DNA of 13,468 nt from Planctomycetales bacterium (GCA_024645305.1 JAHEFU010000062.1:1-13468); one strand, 5' to 3'; numbered from the stretch's first letter, positions 5,546-12,625 are shown. The notes: generated by a model from the sequence alone, not told the origin. Made by a program: numbers and translations.

Positions 5546-5797
5546 ATGCCGCGCAAGCAGAAGACAGGAAAAGTGGTGAGTGACAGCATGGAGAAATCCA
5601 TCGTTGTGGAGGTGGTGCGAACCACCCAGCATCCGCTCTACAAGAAATACGTCCGTGTACGCAAGAAGTTCATGGCGCACGATGAGGAAGGAAAGGCCCA
5701 GGTCGGCGATTTCGTCCGGATCGAGGAATGCCGTCCGATCTCCAGGCGCAAGTCCTGGACGCTCAAGGAAATCATCCGGGTCGCCCCGGGCCACTAA
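5546..5797 (+). CDS. rpsQ: 30S ribosomal protein S17 (uS17)
   Basis: S17 is a primary 16S rRNA-binding protein of OB-fold type in the 30S body. The 83-residue product begins M-P-R-K-Q-K-T-G-K-V-V-S-D-S-M-E-K-S-I-V-V and contains H-P-L-Y-K-K-Y-V-R-V-R-K-K-F-M-A-H-D-E (about 29-47), G-D-F-V-R-I-E-E-C-R-P-I-S-R-R-K-S-W (about 54-71), all diagnostic. The gene follows rpmC after a single base. It closes the S10 gene group; rplN follows after 11 bases with no sign of a new promoter. Confidence 0.97.
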   Translation: MPRKQKTGKVVSDSMEKSIVVEVVRTTQHPLYKKYVRVRKKFMAHDEEGKAQVGDFVRIEECRPISRRKSWTLKEIIRVAPGH

Positions 5798-5808
5798 AGG
5801 AAGCAGCA

Positions 5809-6180
5809 ATGATCCAGCAGGAAAGCAGACTGGGAGTAGCCGATAACACGGGAGCCAAGGAAGTGCTCACCATCCGTGTGCTCGGCCGCGGCCGCAAGAA
5901 GACAGCAGAGATCGGTGACATCATCGTCTGCACTGTCAAGCAGGCCGCCCCGCGCTCCGCAGCCAAGAAGGGTACGGTCGTCAAGGCCGTCGTAGTCCGC
6001 CAGAAATTCCCGACCCAGAGGCGTGACGGTTCCGTCATCAAATTTGATGACAATGCCGTGGTGCTGATCGACCCCGAGTCGCTCAACCCGCGCGGAACCC
6101 GCGTGTTCGGGCCCGTCGCTCGTGAACTCCGCGAGAAGGGCTTTATGAAGATCATTTCGCTGGCTCCGGAGGTGCTTTGA
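5809..6180 (+). CDS. rplN: 50S ribosomal protein L14 (uL14)
   Basis: L14 lies on the 50S interface face and forms an intersubunit bridge with 16S rRNA; it is also the docking partner of the silencing factor RsfS in other bacteria. Starting at ATG 5809 (M-I-Q-Q-E-S-R-L) gives 123 residues, the standard length; AAGGA precedes it. V-A-D-N-T-G-A-K (about 11-18), R-G-R-K-K-T-A-E-I-G-D (about 28-38) and R-G-T-R-V-F-G-P-V-A-R-E-L-R (about 98-111) are the expected conserved blocks. A longer in-frame start inside rpsQ is less likely. Confidence 0.97.
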   Translation: MIQQESRLGVADNTGAKEVLTIRVLGRGRKKTAEIGDIIVCTVKQAAPRSAAKKGTVVKAVVVRQKFPTQRRDGSVIKFDDNAVVLIDPESLNPRGTRVFGPVARELREKGFMKIISLAPEVL

Positions 6181-6542
6181 TGGCTAGGTTCATCAAAACA
6201 AAGAACGTCAATGAAACCGTCGTCAAGACCAAGGTCAAGAAGGGCGATGAGGTGGTCGTGCTCACTGGCAAGGAAAAGGGCCGCCGTGGCAAGGTGGTCT
6301 CGGTTGATTCCAAGAAGATGAAATGCATCGTCGAGGGACTCAATGAGTACAAGAAGCACGTGAAGAGCCAGCCCGGCGGACAGCCCGGCGGGATCATCAC
6401 CGTGGCCATGCCTATCCACCTGAGCAACCTGATGGTGATTGACAAGACAACCGGCAAGCCCTCGCGAGTGGGCCGTCGTCGCGTGGGCGATCGCTGGCTG
6501 CGATATGCGAAGGTCAGCGACCAGCTGATCGATTCGGAGTAA
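6180..6542 (+). CDS. rplX: 50S ribosomal protein L24 (uL24)
   Basis: L24 starts 50S assembly at the 5' end of 23S rRNA and has a KOW domain. The KOW region V-K-K-G-D-E-V-V-V-L-T-G-K-E-K-G-R-R-G-K (about 19-38) is intact, and N-x-x-K-K-H matches the conserved loop (E-Y-K-K-H-V-K about 56-62). The 120-residue product is longer than the usual ~100-110; the extra length is a basic then acidic C-terminus (R-V-G-R-R-R-V-G-D-R to I-D-S-E). I chose ATG 6180, overlapping the rplN stop (TGATG), with GGAGG at 6168-6172 at ideal spacing; a TTG one codon earlier is less likely. Confidence 0.93.
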   Translation: MARFIKTKNVNETVVKTKVKKGDEVVVLTGKEKGRRGKVVSVDSKKMKCIVEGLNEYKKHVKSQPGGQPGGIITVAMPIHLSNLMVIDKTTGKPSRVGRRRVGDRWLRYAKVSDQLIDSE

Positions 6543-6546
6543 CAAC

Positions 6547-7122
6547 ATGGCACTGGCAAAGAGCAGAATGCAGATGAAGTATGAGTTGGAGGTTCGCGAC
6601 CACCTGTTGAAGGAACGCGGATATTCCAATATCAACGTCGTGCCGCGGATCCAGAAGATCGTGCTGAACGTCGGTGTGGGAGAGGGGCGTGACAACCCCA
6701 AGGCCCTCCAGGCGGCGGTCAAGACCCTGACGACGATCACCGGGCAACAGGCCATGGTCACAACGGCCCGCAAGTCGATCAGTAACTTCAAGCTGCGTGA
6801 CGGCATGAAGATCGGCTGCATGGTGACCCTGCGGGGGCACCTGATGTGGCATTTCATGGACAAGCTCGTGACTGTCACGCTTCCGCGTGTAAGGGACTTC
6901 CAGGGAGTGAGCGTCCGCAACTTTGATGGTCGTGGGAACTACAACCTCGGTCTCAAGGACCAGATGGTGTTCCCGGAGATCAACTTCGACGAAATTGAGT
7001 ACATGAAGGGGATGCAGATCAGCATAGTCACGTCTGCAACCAACAATGTTGAGGCGGCCTACCTGCTCGCGCAGCTGGGCATGCCGTTCAACGACTTCGA
7101 CACTGTGGCAAAGGTGGCTTAG
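6547..7122 (+). CDS. rplE: 50S ribosomal protein L5 (uL5)
   Basis: L5 binds 5S rRNA in the central protuberance and contacts P-site tRNA. The 191-residue product has P-R-I-Q-K-I-V-L-N-V-G-V-G-E (about 34-47), T-T-A-R-K-S-I-S-N-F-K-L-R (about 73-85), L-P-R-V-R-D-F-Q-G (about 113-121) and the N-L-G-L-K-D-Q region (about 134-140). Length is a little above the common 179-185 because of a longer N-terminus. It starts four bases after rplX. The gene order rplX-rplE-rpsN is canonical. Confidence 0.97.
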   Translation: MALAKSRMQMKYELEVRDHLLKERGYSNINVVPRIQKIVLNVGVGEGRDNPKALQAAVKTLTTITGQQAMVTTARKSISNFKLRDGMKIGCMVTLRGHLMWHFMDKLVTVTLPRVRDFQGVSVRNFDGRGNYNLGLKDQMVFPEINFDEIEYMKGMQISIVTSATNNVEAAYLLAQLGMPFNDFDTVAKVA

Positions 7123-7133
7123 CGAGTATCCTT

Positions 7134-7319
7134 ATGGCAAAAACCAGCAAGATAGTAGCGTCCAAGAAGAAGGCCAAGTACAGCACCAGGGAGCACAACC
7201 GCTGTGCCCTGACGGGTCGTCCGCGTGGATTCATGCGTGACTTCAAGATGTGCCGCAACATGTTCAGGGAACTGGCTCTAAAAGGTCAGATTCCTGGCGT
7301 GAGAAAAGCTTCCTGGTAG
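7134..7319 (+). CDS. rpsN: 30S ribosomal protein S14, short form lacking a complete zinc site (uS14)
   Basis: S14 lies in the 30S head with S3 and S10. The 61-residue length and the ending G-Q-I-P-G-V-R-K-A-S-W are those of the short S14, which normally binds zinc through C24-x2-C27 and C40-x2-C43. Here Cys24 and Cys40 remain, but positions 27 and 43 are Thr and Met, so a four-cysteine site cannot form. Zinc-free S14 proteins are usually the longer (~90-100 residue) type, so a short, half-stripped form is unusual. It sits in the standard place between rplE and rpsH. A frameshift is not evident; all conserved blocks are in one frame. Confidence 0.95.
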   Translation: MAKTSKIVASKKKAKYSTREHNRCALTGRPRGFMRDFKMCRNMFRELALKGQIPGVRKASW

Positions 7320-7331
7320 GAGAATTGATAT

Positions 7332-7751
7332 ATGAGTCAGAGCGATCCAGTCGCTGATTTCATCACGATCATCAGAAATGGCGTCCGTACCCGTAAGGAC
7401 AGCGTCAGCGCTCCCTTCAGTGCGATGAAGGCCGCCATTTCAAAGATCCTGGCTGACGAAGGTTTCGTCGAGGGCTGGGATGTGGTCGAGACTAAAAACA
7501 AGAAGGGAACTTCTTTCAAGGAAATAAAGATCAAGCTGCGCTACGCGGACGAACTGCGTCGCGTCAGCCCGATCAATCAGCTTGAGAGGGTCAGCCGCCC
7601 CGGCCGGCGCGTCTATGTGCGCCGGATGGAACTCCCGCGGGTGCGGGGCGGATTCGGCATCAGCATTCTGTCGACCAGTCGTGGTGTGCTTTCTGACAAG
7701 GAAGCGCGTCGCAACAATGTCGGTGGAGAACTGCTGGTGCAGGTCTGGTAG
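7332..7751 (+). CDS. rpsH: 30S ribosomal protein S8 (uS8)
   Basis: S8 is a primary binder of the central domain of 16S rRNA; in E. coli it also represses the spc operon by binding an rRNA-like hairpin in the L5 mRNA, which was not checked here. The 139-residue protein has D-P-V-A-D-F-I-T-I-I-R-N-G (about 5-17), R-V-S-R-P-G-R-R-V-Y-V (about 85-95) and the diagnostic C-terminus G-I-S-I-L-S-T-S-R-G-V-L, then N-N-V-G-G-E-L-L-V-Q-V-W. AGGAG about 9 bases upstream supports the ATG. Slightly longer than the ~130 typical length owing to an insertion around residues 50-70. Confidence 0.97.
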   Translation: MSQSDPVADFITIIRNGVRTRKDSVSAPFSAMKAAISKILADEGFVEGWDVVETKNKKGTSFKEIKIKLRYADELRRVSPINQLERVSRPGRRVYVRRMELPRVRGGFGISILSTSRGVLSDKEARRNNVGGELLVQVW

Positions 7752-7760
7752 GAGCAGCAG

Positions 7761-8294
7761 ATGTCCCGAGTTGGCAACAAACCGATATTTATCCCCGATG
7801 GGGTGGACGTGAAGACGACCGGCAACGCCTTTGAAGTCAAGGGCAAGCTCGGCACGCTCAGCTGCACCATCCCCCCGACGATCGTCTACAAGATCGAGGA
7901 TGGAACGATCAGCTTCTCTCGTCCCAGCAACAAGCCGCAGGACCGCGCCAATCACGGCCTCTCCCGTGCGCTGGTCAACAATCTGGTGGTTGGTGTGACA
8001 AATGGCTTCAGCAAGACGCTGGAACTGGAAGGCACCGGTTACAAGTGGGAAGTGCGTGGCAAGAAGATGGTACTCACCGTGGGGTATTCGCATCCGGTCG
8101 AGATTGACATTCCCGATGGGATCAATATCGAGATCACCGGCATGCGCTGCATCGTGAGCGGGATTGACAAGCACCTCGTTGGTTTCATTTCGGCCCAGAT
8201 CTTCCGCAAGAAGCCCGTGGAGCCCTACAAGGGCAAGGGCATCCGTTACCAGGGTCAGTACGTCCGGCGCAAAGCCGGCAAATCCGGAGCTTAA
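7761..8294 (+). CDS. rplF: 50S ribosomal protein L6 (uL6)
   Basis: L6 has two similar domains and lies at the base of the L7/L12 stalk near the sarcin-ricin loop. At 177 residues it has the standard length. The start M-S-R-V-G-N-K-P-I, the L-x-G-T-G-Y-K-W segment (about 91-97) and the C-terminal family signature P-V-E-P-Y-K-G-K-G-I-R-Y (about 152-163) are all present. The ATG follows GGAGCAGC after a nine-base gap from rpsH. Confidence 0.97.
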   Translation: MSRVGNKPIFIPDGVDVKTTGNAFEVKGKLGTLSCTIPPTIVYKIEDGTISFSRPSNKPQDRANHGLSRALVNNLVVGVTNGFSKTLELEGTGYKWEVRGKKMVLTVGYSHPVEIDIPDGINIEITGMRCIVSGIDKHLVGFISAQIFRKKPVEPYKGKGIRYQGQYVRRKAGKSGA

Positions 8295-8297
8295 GCA

Positions 8298-8666
8298 ATG
8301 GCAAACAAGAGAAGTCGCAGGAAGATGTCCGATCTACGCCACAAGCGTCTGCGCAAGCGCGTGAGTGGTACGCAGCTGCGTCCGCGCCTGAGCGTCTTCC
8401 GCAGCAACAAGCACATCTATGTCCAGGTGATTGACGACTCCAGCGGTCGCACCCTGGCTGCCGCCAACACCCTGCAGGAGGCACTCAAGGGCGACACCGC
8501 CGGGAAGAAGCCTGTGGAGGTTGCGGAGCTGATTGGCAAGGCGATAGCCGTGCGCAGCAAGGCCGCCGGCATTGACAAAGTGGTCTTTGACCGCGGCGGA
8601 TTCAAGTATCACGGCAGTATCAAGACCCTGGCGGAAGCCGCCCGGGGCGCAGGTCTGGAGTTTTAA
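8298..8666 (+). CDS. rplR: 50S ribosomal protein L18 (uL18)
   Basis: L18 carries 5S rRNA into the central protuberance together with L5. The 122-residue product has the usual basic N-terminus (R-H-K-R-L-R-K-R-V-S-G-T), R-P-R-L-S-V-F-R-S-N-K-H-I-Y-V-Q-V-I-D-D (about 29-48), V-V-F-D-R-G-G-F-K-Y-H-G (about 93-104) and a C-terminus rich in Ala and Gly ending L-E-F. It begins three bases after rplF and ends two bases before rpsE, so translation is probably coupled. Confidence 0.97.
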   Translation: MANKRSRRKMSDLRHKRLRKRVSGTQLRPRLSVFRSNKHIYVQVIDDSSGRTLAAANTLQEALKGDTAGKKPVEVAELIGKAIAVRSKAAGIDKVVFDRGGFKYHGSIKTLAEAARGAGLEF

Positions 8667-8668
8667 AT

Positions 8669-9361
8669 ATGTCCCAAGATAGAGGTCAAAGAGATCGTCG
8701 TGGCGGCCGCGGCCGTGACAGAGACAACCGTCCCGAGCCGGAGAGTGAGTTCACTGAAGAGGTGATCCACATCAATCGTGTGGCCAAGGTGGTCAAGGGT
8801 GGACGCAAGTTCCACTTTACTGCGCTTGTGGCCCTCGGTGACAAGAAGGAACGCGTCGGGCTTGGATATGGCAAGGCCAGCGAAGTGGTGGATGCCATCC
8901 GCAAGGGCGTTGATGACGCCAAGCGCAACATGGTCACCGTTGTCAAGGACAAGTCCACGATTCCCTATGAGGTCAGGAACCATTACTGCGCCAGCACAAT
9001 CATCCTGAAGCCCGCCGCCAGCGGACACGGGATCATCGCCGGTGGTGCGGCCCGTCCGATCCTGGCTCTGGCCGGGCTGGAGGACGTGACCGCCAAGTTC
9101 ATCGGCAGCAGCAATTCCATCAACTGCGCCAGGGCGACCTTTGAGGCGCTGAAGAGCATCCAGTCCCCGGAGTTCATCAAGAAGCTGCGCAGCGGCGAGA
9201 AGATGACCCGTGCGGGCGTGTTCGCCAGCGATGAGAAGAAGGACCTTGCCAAGCAGGCCATTGAGGAATTCGAAGCGGAGCAGAAGCTGGCCGAGAGCCA
9301 GGTTGAAACCCCTGAAGACAGTATGGCGTCGCAGGACGGTGACGCAGAGAACAAGGAGTAG
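8669..9361 (+). CDS. rpsE: 30S ribosomal protein S5 with extended charged termini (uS5)
   Basis: S5 acts at the 30S mRNA entrance with S3 and S4 and affects decoding accuracy. The core is clear: N-R-V-A-K-V-V-K-G-G-R-K-F-H-F-T-A-L-V (about 36-54), G-Y-G-K-A-S-E-V (about 68-75), G-H-G-I-I-A-G-G-A-A-R and G-S-S-N-S-I-N. The 230-residue length exceeds the usual ~165-175. There is an Arg/Asp/Gly-rich, probably disordered N-terminus about 18 residues longer than the E. coli protein, and a tail after S-P-E (166-168) of about 60 residues, largely helical then acidic (ending D-G-D-A-E-N-K-E). No frameshift is seen. rpmD (L30) is missing after it; rplO begins three bases later. Confidence 0.96.
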   Translation: MSQDRGQRDRRGGRGRDRDNRPEPESEFTEEVIHINRVAKVVKGGRKFHFTALVALGDKKERVGLGYGKASEVVDAIRKGVDDAKRNMVTVVKDKSTIPYEVRNHYCASTIILKPAASGHGIIAGGAARPILALAGLEDVTAKFIGSSNSINCARATFEALKSIQSPEFIKKLRSGEKMTRAGVFASDEKKDLAKQAIEEFEAEQKLAESQVETPEDSMASQDGDAENKE

Positions 9362-9364
9362 GCG

Positions 9365-9814
9365 ATGCCCACCATCGATCTGATCAAGCATCCCAGCAAT
9401 ACTGGAACGAGCAAGCGCAAGGGCCGTGGCAAGGGCAGCGGCGCAGGCTGCAAGTCCGGCCGTGGACAGACCGGCCAGAAGTCGCGCAGCGGTGGTTCAA
9501 TCCACCCGCGTTTCGAGGGTGAGCAGAACCCACTGATTCGCAAGTTCCCCAAGTTCAGCGGGTTCAAGCACCACAGGAAGATCTACTACCACCCGATCAA
9601 CACCGAGCAGTTCCAGGAGCTGCCAGACGGCACCACCGTTGACATGGCCTTCCTGGCGGAGCAGAAGCTCCTGCCCAGCAAGAAGCGCGGCCTGCGGGTC
9701 AAGCTGCTGGGTGACGGCAAGCTGACCAAGAAGATCAATTTCAAGTTGCATGCATTCAGCCACAAGGCCAAGGAAATGGTCGAGAAAGCCGGCGGCAGCT
9801 GTGAGGTAATTTAA
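9365..9814 (+). CDS. rplO: 50S ribosomal protein L15 (uL15)
   Basis: L15 is a late-assembly 50S protein with a long basic N-terminal extension threading through 23S rRNA. Seen are K-R-K-G-R-G-K-G-S-G-A-G (about 17-28), G-R-G-Q-T-G-Q-K-S-R-S-G-G (about 33-45) and the globular C-terminal part ending H-K-A-K-E-M-V-E-K-A-G-G-S-C-E-V-I. At 149 residues the length is normal. The stop overlaps the secY start (TAATG), the usual coupling in spc operons. Confidence 0.96.
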   Translation: MPTIDLIKHPSNTGTSKRKGRGKGSGAGCKSGRGQTGQKSRSGGSIHPRFEGEQNPLIRKFPKFSGFKHHRKIYYHPINTEQFQELPDGTTVDMAFLAEQKLLPSKKRGLRVKLLGDGKLTKKINFKLHAFSHKAKEMVEKAGGSCEVI

Positions 9815-11124
9815 TGAGCGCATCTGCCAATCCTCAGGCAATCCTGCAGTCATGGGGCGTGCCCGAACTGCAGGCAAGGCTGAAGTTCGTCCTGTACGCA
9901 CTGTTCATCTATTGCATAGGAATCCATATTCCTGCGCCGGGGATGGATCCCGCTGCTGTCAGCAACTTCTTCACCTCTGGCGCTGGTGCCGGAGGCCTGC
10001 TGGGGTTCATTGACATCTTCAGCGGAGGTGCACTCAGCAGCTTCTCCATCTTTGCCCTGGGAGTGATGCCTTACATCAACGCATCGATCATGATGCAGTT
10101 GCTCGTCGCCGTTGATGCGCGTCTCAAGGAGATGCAGCAGGAAGGCGAAGAGGGACGCAAAAAGGTCAGCAAGATCACCCGCTATCTGGCGGTGTTCCTC
10201 GCCTTCGTGCAGGGTATCGGCTTTGTCGGAATGATCATGGGCGACATGCTGCATGTGCTCACCTTCAACGGTGCCACAGCGCTTTTCGCGGTGGTTGCCG
10301 GGACCTGCTTCATGATGTGGCTGGGTGACGAAATCAGCGACAAGGGTGTTGGTAACGGTCTTTCGATCCTGATTACCCTGGGCATCCTGATTTCCGTTCC
10401 GGGCATGATCTTCAACGAGCTGCAGCAGGCCGCACTGGACAATGCCAGGCTCGGCGCACTGCTGCTGTTCTTCCTGTTCACGGTCGTCGTGATCACTGCC
10501 ATCGTCTGGATCCAGCTCAGTGTGCGCAAGATCCCGGTGCAGTATGCCCGGCGCCAGATCGGTCGCCGTGTCTACGGAGGGCAGAACACCTTCCTGCCGA
10601 TGAAGATGGCCCAGGCCGGGGTAATCCCGCTGATTTTCGCCATCTCAGTGCTGATGGTGCCACCGACGGTCTTCAACATGTTCAAGAATGTTGGCAACTT
10701 CGAGGCCCTGGCCGGCAAGTACGGAGTGTTCCAGCAGAGTATCTGGGGCATCCTGTTCCAGTTCGGCCTGGTGTTCATCTTCACATTCGTCTACGTTGCT
10801 GTGACCTTCAACACACAGGACATCGCGGAGAACCTCAAGAAGAACAACGGGTTCATCCCGGGCATCCGTCCCGGCCGCCCGACCTTTGAGTTCCTCGACA
10901 AGGTGCTGCATCGCGTCACCTTCTTCGGTGCTCTTTACCTCGGAATCATCTCCATTCTGCCAATCGTCATCAACGGGATCGTCAGCAAGGTCACCAACGT
11001 ACAGATCAACAGCTTCTACATCGGTGGAACCAGTCTGCTGATCGTCGTGGGTGTGGCGCTGGATACTGTCCAGCAGATGCAGGCACACATGGTGATGAGG
11101 CATTACAGCGGTTTCAACAAGTAG
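9814..11124 (+). CDS. secY: Protein translocase channel subunit SecY
   Basis: SecY is the pore of the SecYEG translocon in the inner membrane, passing unfolded proteins outward or into the bilayer with SecA or the ribosome. The 436-residue protein shows ten hydrophobic segments, the first near residues 20-38 (after which I-P-A-P-G-M-D leads into the plug region) and the last near 398-414. Other family marks are L-G-V-M-P-Y-I-N-A-S-I-M-M-Q-L (about 85-99), the G-D-E-I-S-D-K-G-V-G-N-G segment and the cytosolic loop F-I-P-G-I-R-P-G-R-P-T (about 347-357), needed for SecA and ribosome contact. Coupled to rplO by a one-base overlap; adk follows. Confidence 0.98.
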   Translation: MSASANPQAILQSWGVPELQARLKFVLYALFIYCIGIHIPAPGMDPAAVSNFFTSGAGAGGLLGFIDIFSGGALSSFSIFALGVMPYINASIMMQLLVAVDARLKEMQQEGEEGRKKVSKITRYLAVFLAFVQGIGFVGMIMGDMLHVLTFNGATALFAVVAGTCFMMWLGDEISDKGVGNGLSILITLGILISVPGMIFNELQQAALDNARLGALLLFFLFTVVVITAIVWIQLSVRKIPVQYARRQIGRRVYGGQNTFLPMKMAQAGVIPLIFAISVLMVPPTVFNMFKNVGNFEALAGKYGVFQQSIWGILFQFGLVFIFTFVYVAVTFNTQDIAENLKKNNGFIPGIRPGRPTFEFLDKVLHRVTFFGALYLGIISILPIVINGIVSKVTNVQINSFYIGGTSLLIVVGVALDTVQQMQAHMVMRHYSGFNK

Positions 11125-11145
11125 CGGCTCAGGGTGGACACGAAG

Positions 11146-11805
11146 ATGATCATCGTATTCCTCGGCCCTCCCGGCAGCGGCAAGGGAACCCAGGCTGGAA
11201 TCCTCAGCAGGGAACATCATTTCCGCCACTTTGATGCAGGTTCACTGCTGCGCACTGAAGTGCATAGCGGCAGTGCCCTGGGCGAGGAGATCGCTGGCTA
11301 CATCAATGAAGGCCGGCTTGTCCCGATCAACATCATCGGGCGGATCACCCACAAGTTCCTCGCTGAGCGCCAGGCGGATCGAACCATGTTTGACGGGTTT
11401 CCCCGCAACCTGGAACAGGCCAGCCTGCTGACTGCGAGCCTCATTGAGCTCAAGCAGGAACTCAGCCATGTGCTGTACCTGCATATTGATGAGGATGACC
11501 TGCTGCAACGCATCGTCAACCGCAGGGTCTGCCGCAGCTGCAAACGGATCTACAACCTTGTCAGCAACCCGCCACATGAGAACTGCAGCGTGACCGGCAT
11601 GGACTGCGATCTCTACCAGCGAGACGATGACAGCGAGGAAGTATTCGGGCGCCGCCTGAGGATCTACCTTGAGGAAACAGTCCCGATCCTGCGCTACTAC
11701 GAGGATGCCGGCAAGCTGCGCACGATAGATGCCGACGCCGACATTGAAGATGTCAGTGCACGCATAAGAGACGTCCTGGGGATGGCCCGCAATGGTCAGG
11801 CTTAA
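11146..11805 (+). CDS. adk: Adenylate kinase with altered AMP-site motif
   Basis: Adenylate kinase interconverts ATP + AMP and 2 ADP in the cytosol. The 219-residue product (long-lid type) has the P-loop G-P-P-G-S-G-K-G-T (7-15), F-D-G-F-P-R (82-87) and a lid of about 126-163 with Cys129, Cys132, Cys147 and Cys154. Cys129-x2-Cys132 matches the zinc-lid form; the second pair is spaced seven apart rather than as C-x2-C, so zinc binding is uncertain. The usual S-T-G-D-M/L-L-R that contacts AMP reads D-A-G-S-L-L-R (30-36). I chose ATG 11146 (M-I-I-V-F-L-G) because it aligns with the family start; GTG at 11134 would add four residues. It sits between secY and map as in many spc operons. Confidence 0.92.
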   Translation: MIIVFLGPPGSGKGTQAGILSREHHFRHFDAGSLLRTEVHSGSALGEEIAGYINEGRLVPINIIGRITHKFLAERQADRTMFDGFPRNLEQASLLTASLIELKQELSHVLYLHIDEDDLLQRIVNRRVCRSCKRIYNLVSNPPHENCSVTGMDCDLYQRDDDSEEVFGRRLRIYLEETVPILRYYEDAGKLRTIDADADIEDVSARIRDVLGMARNGQA

Positions 11806-12574
11806 ATCTCGTGAGGACATCGCCGGGATCTACCGCAGTGGTCAGATCGCCGGGGCGCTCCTCGTTGAGTTGCGCGAACATATAAGGCCTGGTGTATCGG
11901 CTGGCGAGATCAATCGCAGGGCCGGAGAGTTCATCGCAGCGCATGGCGCAACCCCTGCATTCCTGGGTTACCGCGGTTTTCCCGGAAACATCTGCTTCAG
12001 CATCAATTCCGAGATCGTGCACGGTATTCCGAAGGAACAGACCGTCAAGGATGGGGACATCGTCACAGTGGACGTGGGTGTAATCCTCAAGGGCTACATT
12101 TCCGACACTGCATACACCTACTACGTTGGATCAAGTGTTCCGGAGGCAGACATGCAGCGCCTGCTGGACGGAACGGAGAAAAGCCTGTACAAGGGCATCG
12201 AAGCGCTCGAGGAGGGCAAACCGATGCGCCTGGCCAGCCGCGCGGTGGAACTGGAGCTCAGGCAACACCGGCTGGGTGTCATTCGGGAGCTGACTGGACA
12301 TGGGGTTGGATTCGAACTCCATGAAGAGCCAACCTTCTACAATTTCGATCCGGGCAGCCGTAAACCCCTGGTGGAAAACGGCCTGGTGGTGGCGATTGAA
12401 CCGATGGCCACCCTGGGCAGTGAGCGGATCCTCCTGGCAAGTGATGACTGGACCTATCTGACCATGGATGGCAGCCTGTCAGCACATTACGAACATACGG
12501 TTGCGGTCTGGGAAGGGCAGGTTTTCATCCTGACCCAGCCTGGAAATGCTGCCGCTGATCGGGAATTCAGCTGA
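11792..12574 (+). CDS. map: Methionine aminopeptidase, type I
   Basis: Map removes the N-terminal methionine from nascent proteins. The 260-residue product has all five metal ligands of the pita-bread fold: Asp94 (V-D-V-G), Asp105 (Y-I-S-D-T-A), His170 (G-H-G-V-G), Glu203 (I-E-P-M) and Glu234 (Y-E-H-T). Substrate-contacting histidines 77 (V-H-G-I-P) and 177 (L-H-E-E-P) are also kept. There is no N-terminal zinc-finger extension. The start lies 14 bases inside adk, so translation is probably coupled. The C-terminus runs some 10-12 residues past the usual end (N-A-A-A-D-R-E-F-S). infA does not follow. Confidence 0.96.
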   Translation: MVRLKSREDIAGIYRSGQIAGALLVELREHIRPGVSAGEINRRAGEFIAAHGATPAFLGYRGFPGNICFSINSEIVHGIPKEQTVKDGDIVTVDVGVILKGYISDTAYTYYVGSSVPEADMQRLLDGTEKSLYKGIEALEEGKPMRLASRAVELELRQHRLGVIRELTGHGVGFELHEEPTFYNFDPGSRKPLVENGLVVAIEPMATLGSERILLASDDWTYLTMDGSLSAHYEHTVAVWEGQVFILTQPGNAAADREFS

Positions 12575-12588
12575 AGCGGGCTGAATTT

Positions 12589-12625
12589 GGACAAAGTGGG
12601 GTATTTACCCTTGAAATCAATGTCC
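12589..12625. repeat. Nested inverted repeat upstream of the rpmJ promoter
   Basis: GGACA (12589-12593) and TGTCC (12621-12625) flank GGGTA (12599-12603) and TACCC (12606-12610). The nested palindrome overlaps the promoter -35 box at 12611-12616 and could be an operator, or a weak end-of-map structure. There is no T-run, so it is not a good terminator. Arms are only 5 bp, so chance is possible. Confidence 0.3.

Noticed and set aside
5772..6920. 382-codon open frame antisense to rplN, rplX and rplE
   Set aside because: Shadow frame with low-complexity Ser/Leu/Thr composition, opposite three certain genes.
7134..7319. S14 cysteine loss as a frameshift or sequencing error
   Set aside because: Replacements at 27 and 43 are clean codon substitutions with all flanking conserved residues in one frame, and L36 shows parallel loss; error is possible but not favoured.
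11134..11145. GTG at 11134 as the adk start
   Set aside because: It adds four residues (M-D-T-K) before the normal family start M-I-I-V-F-L-G, and the AGGGTGG there is better placed as the ribosome-binding site for ATG 11146.
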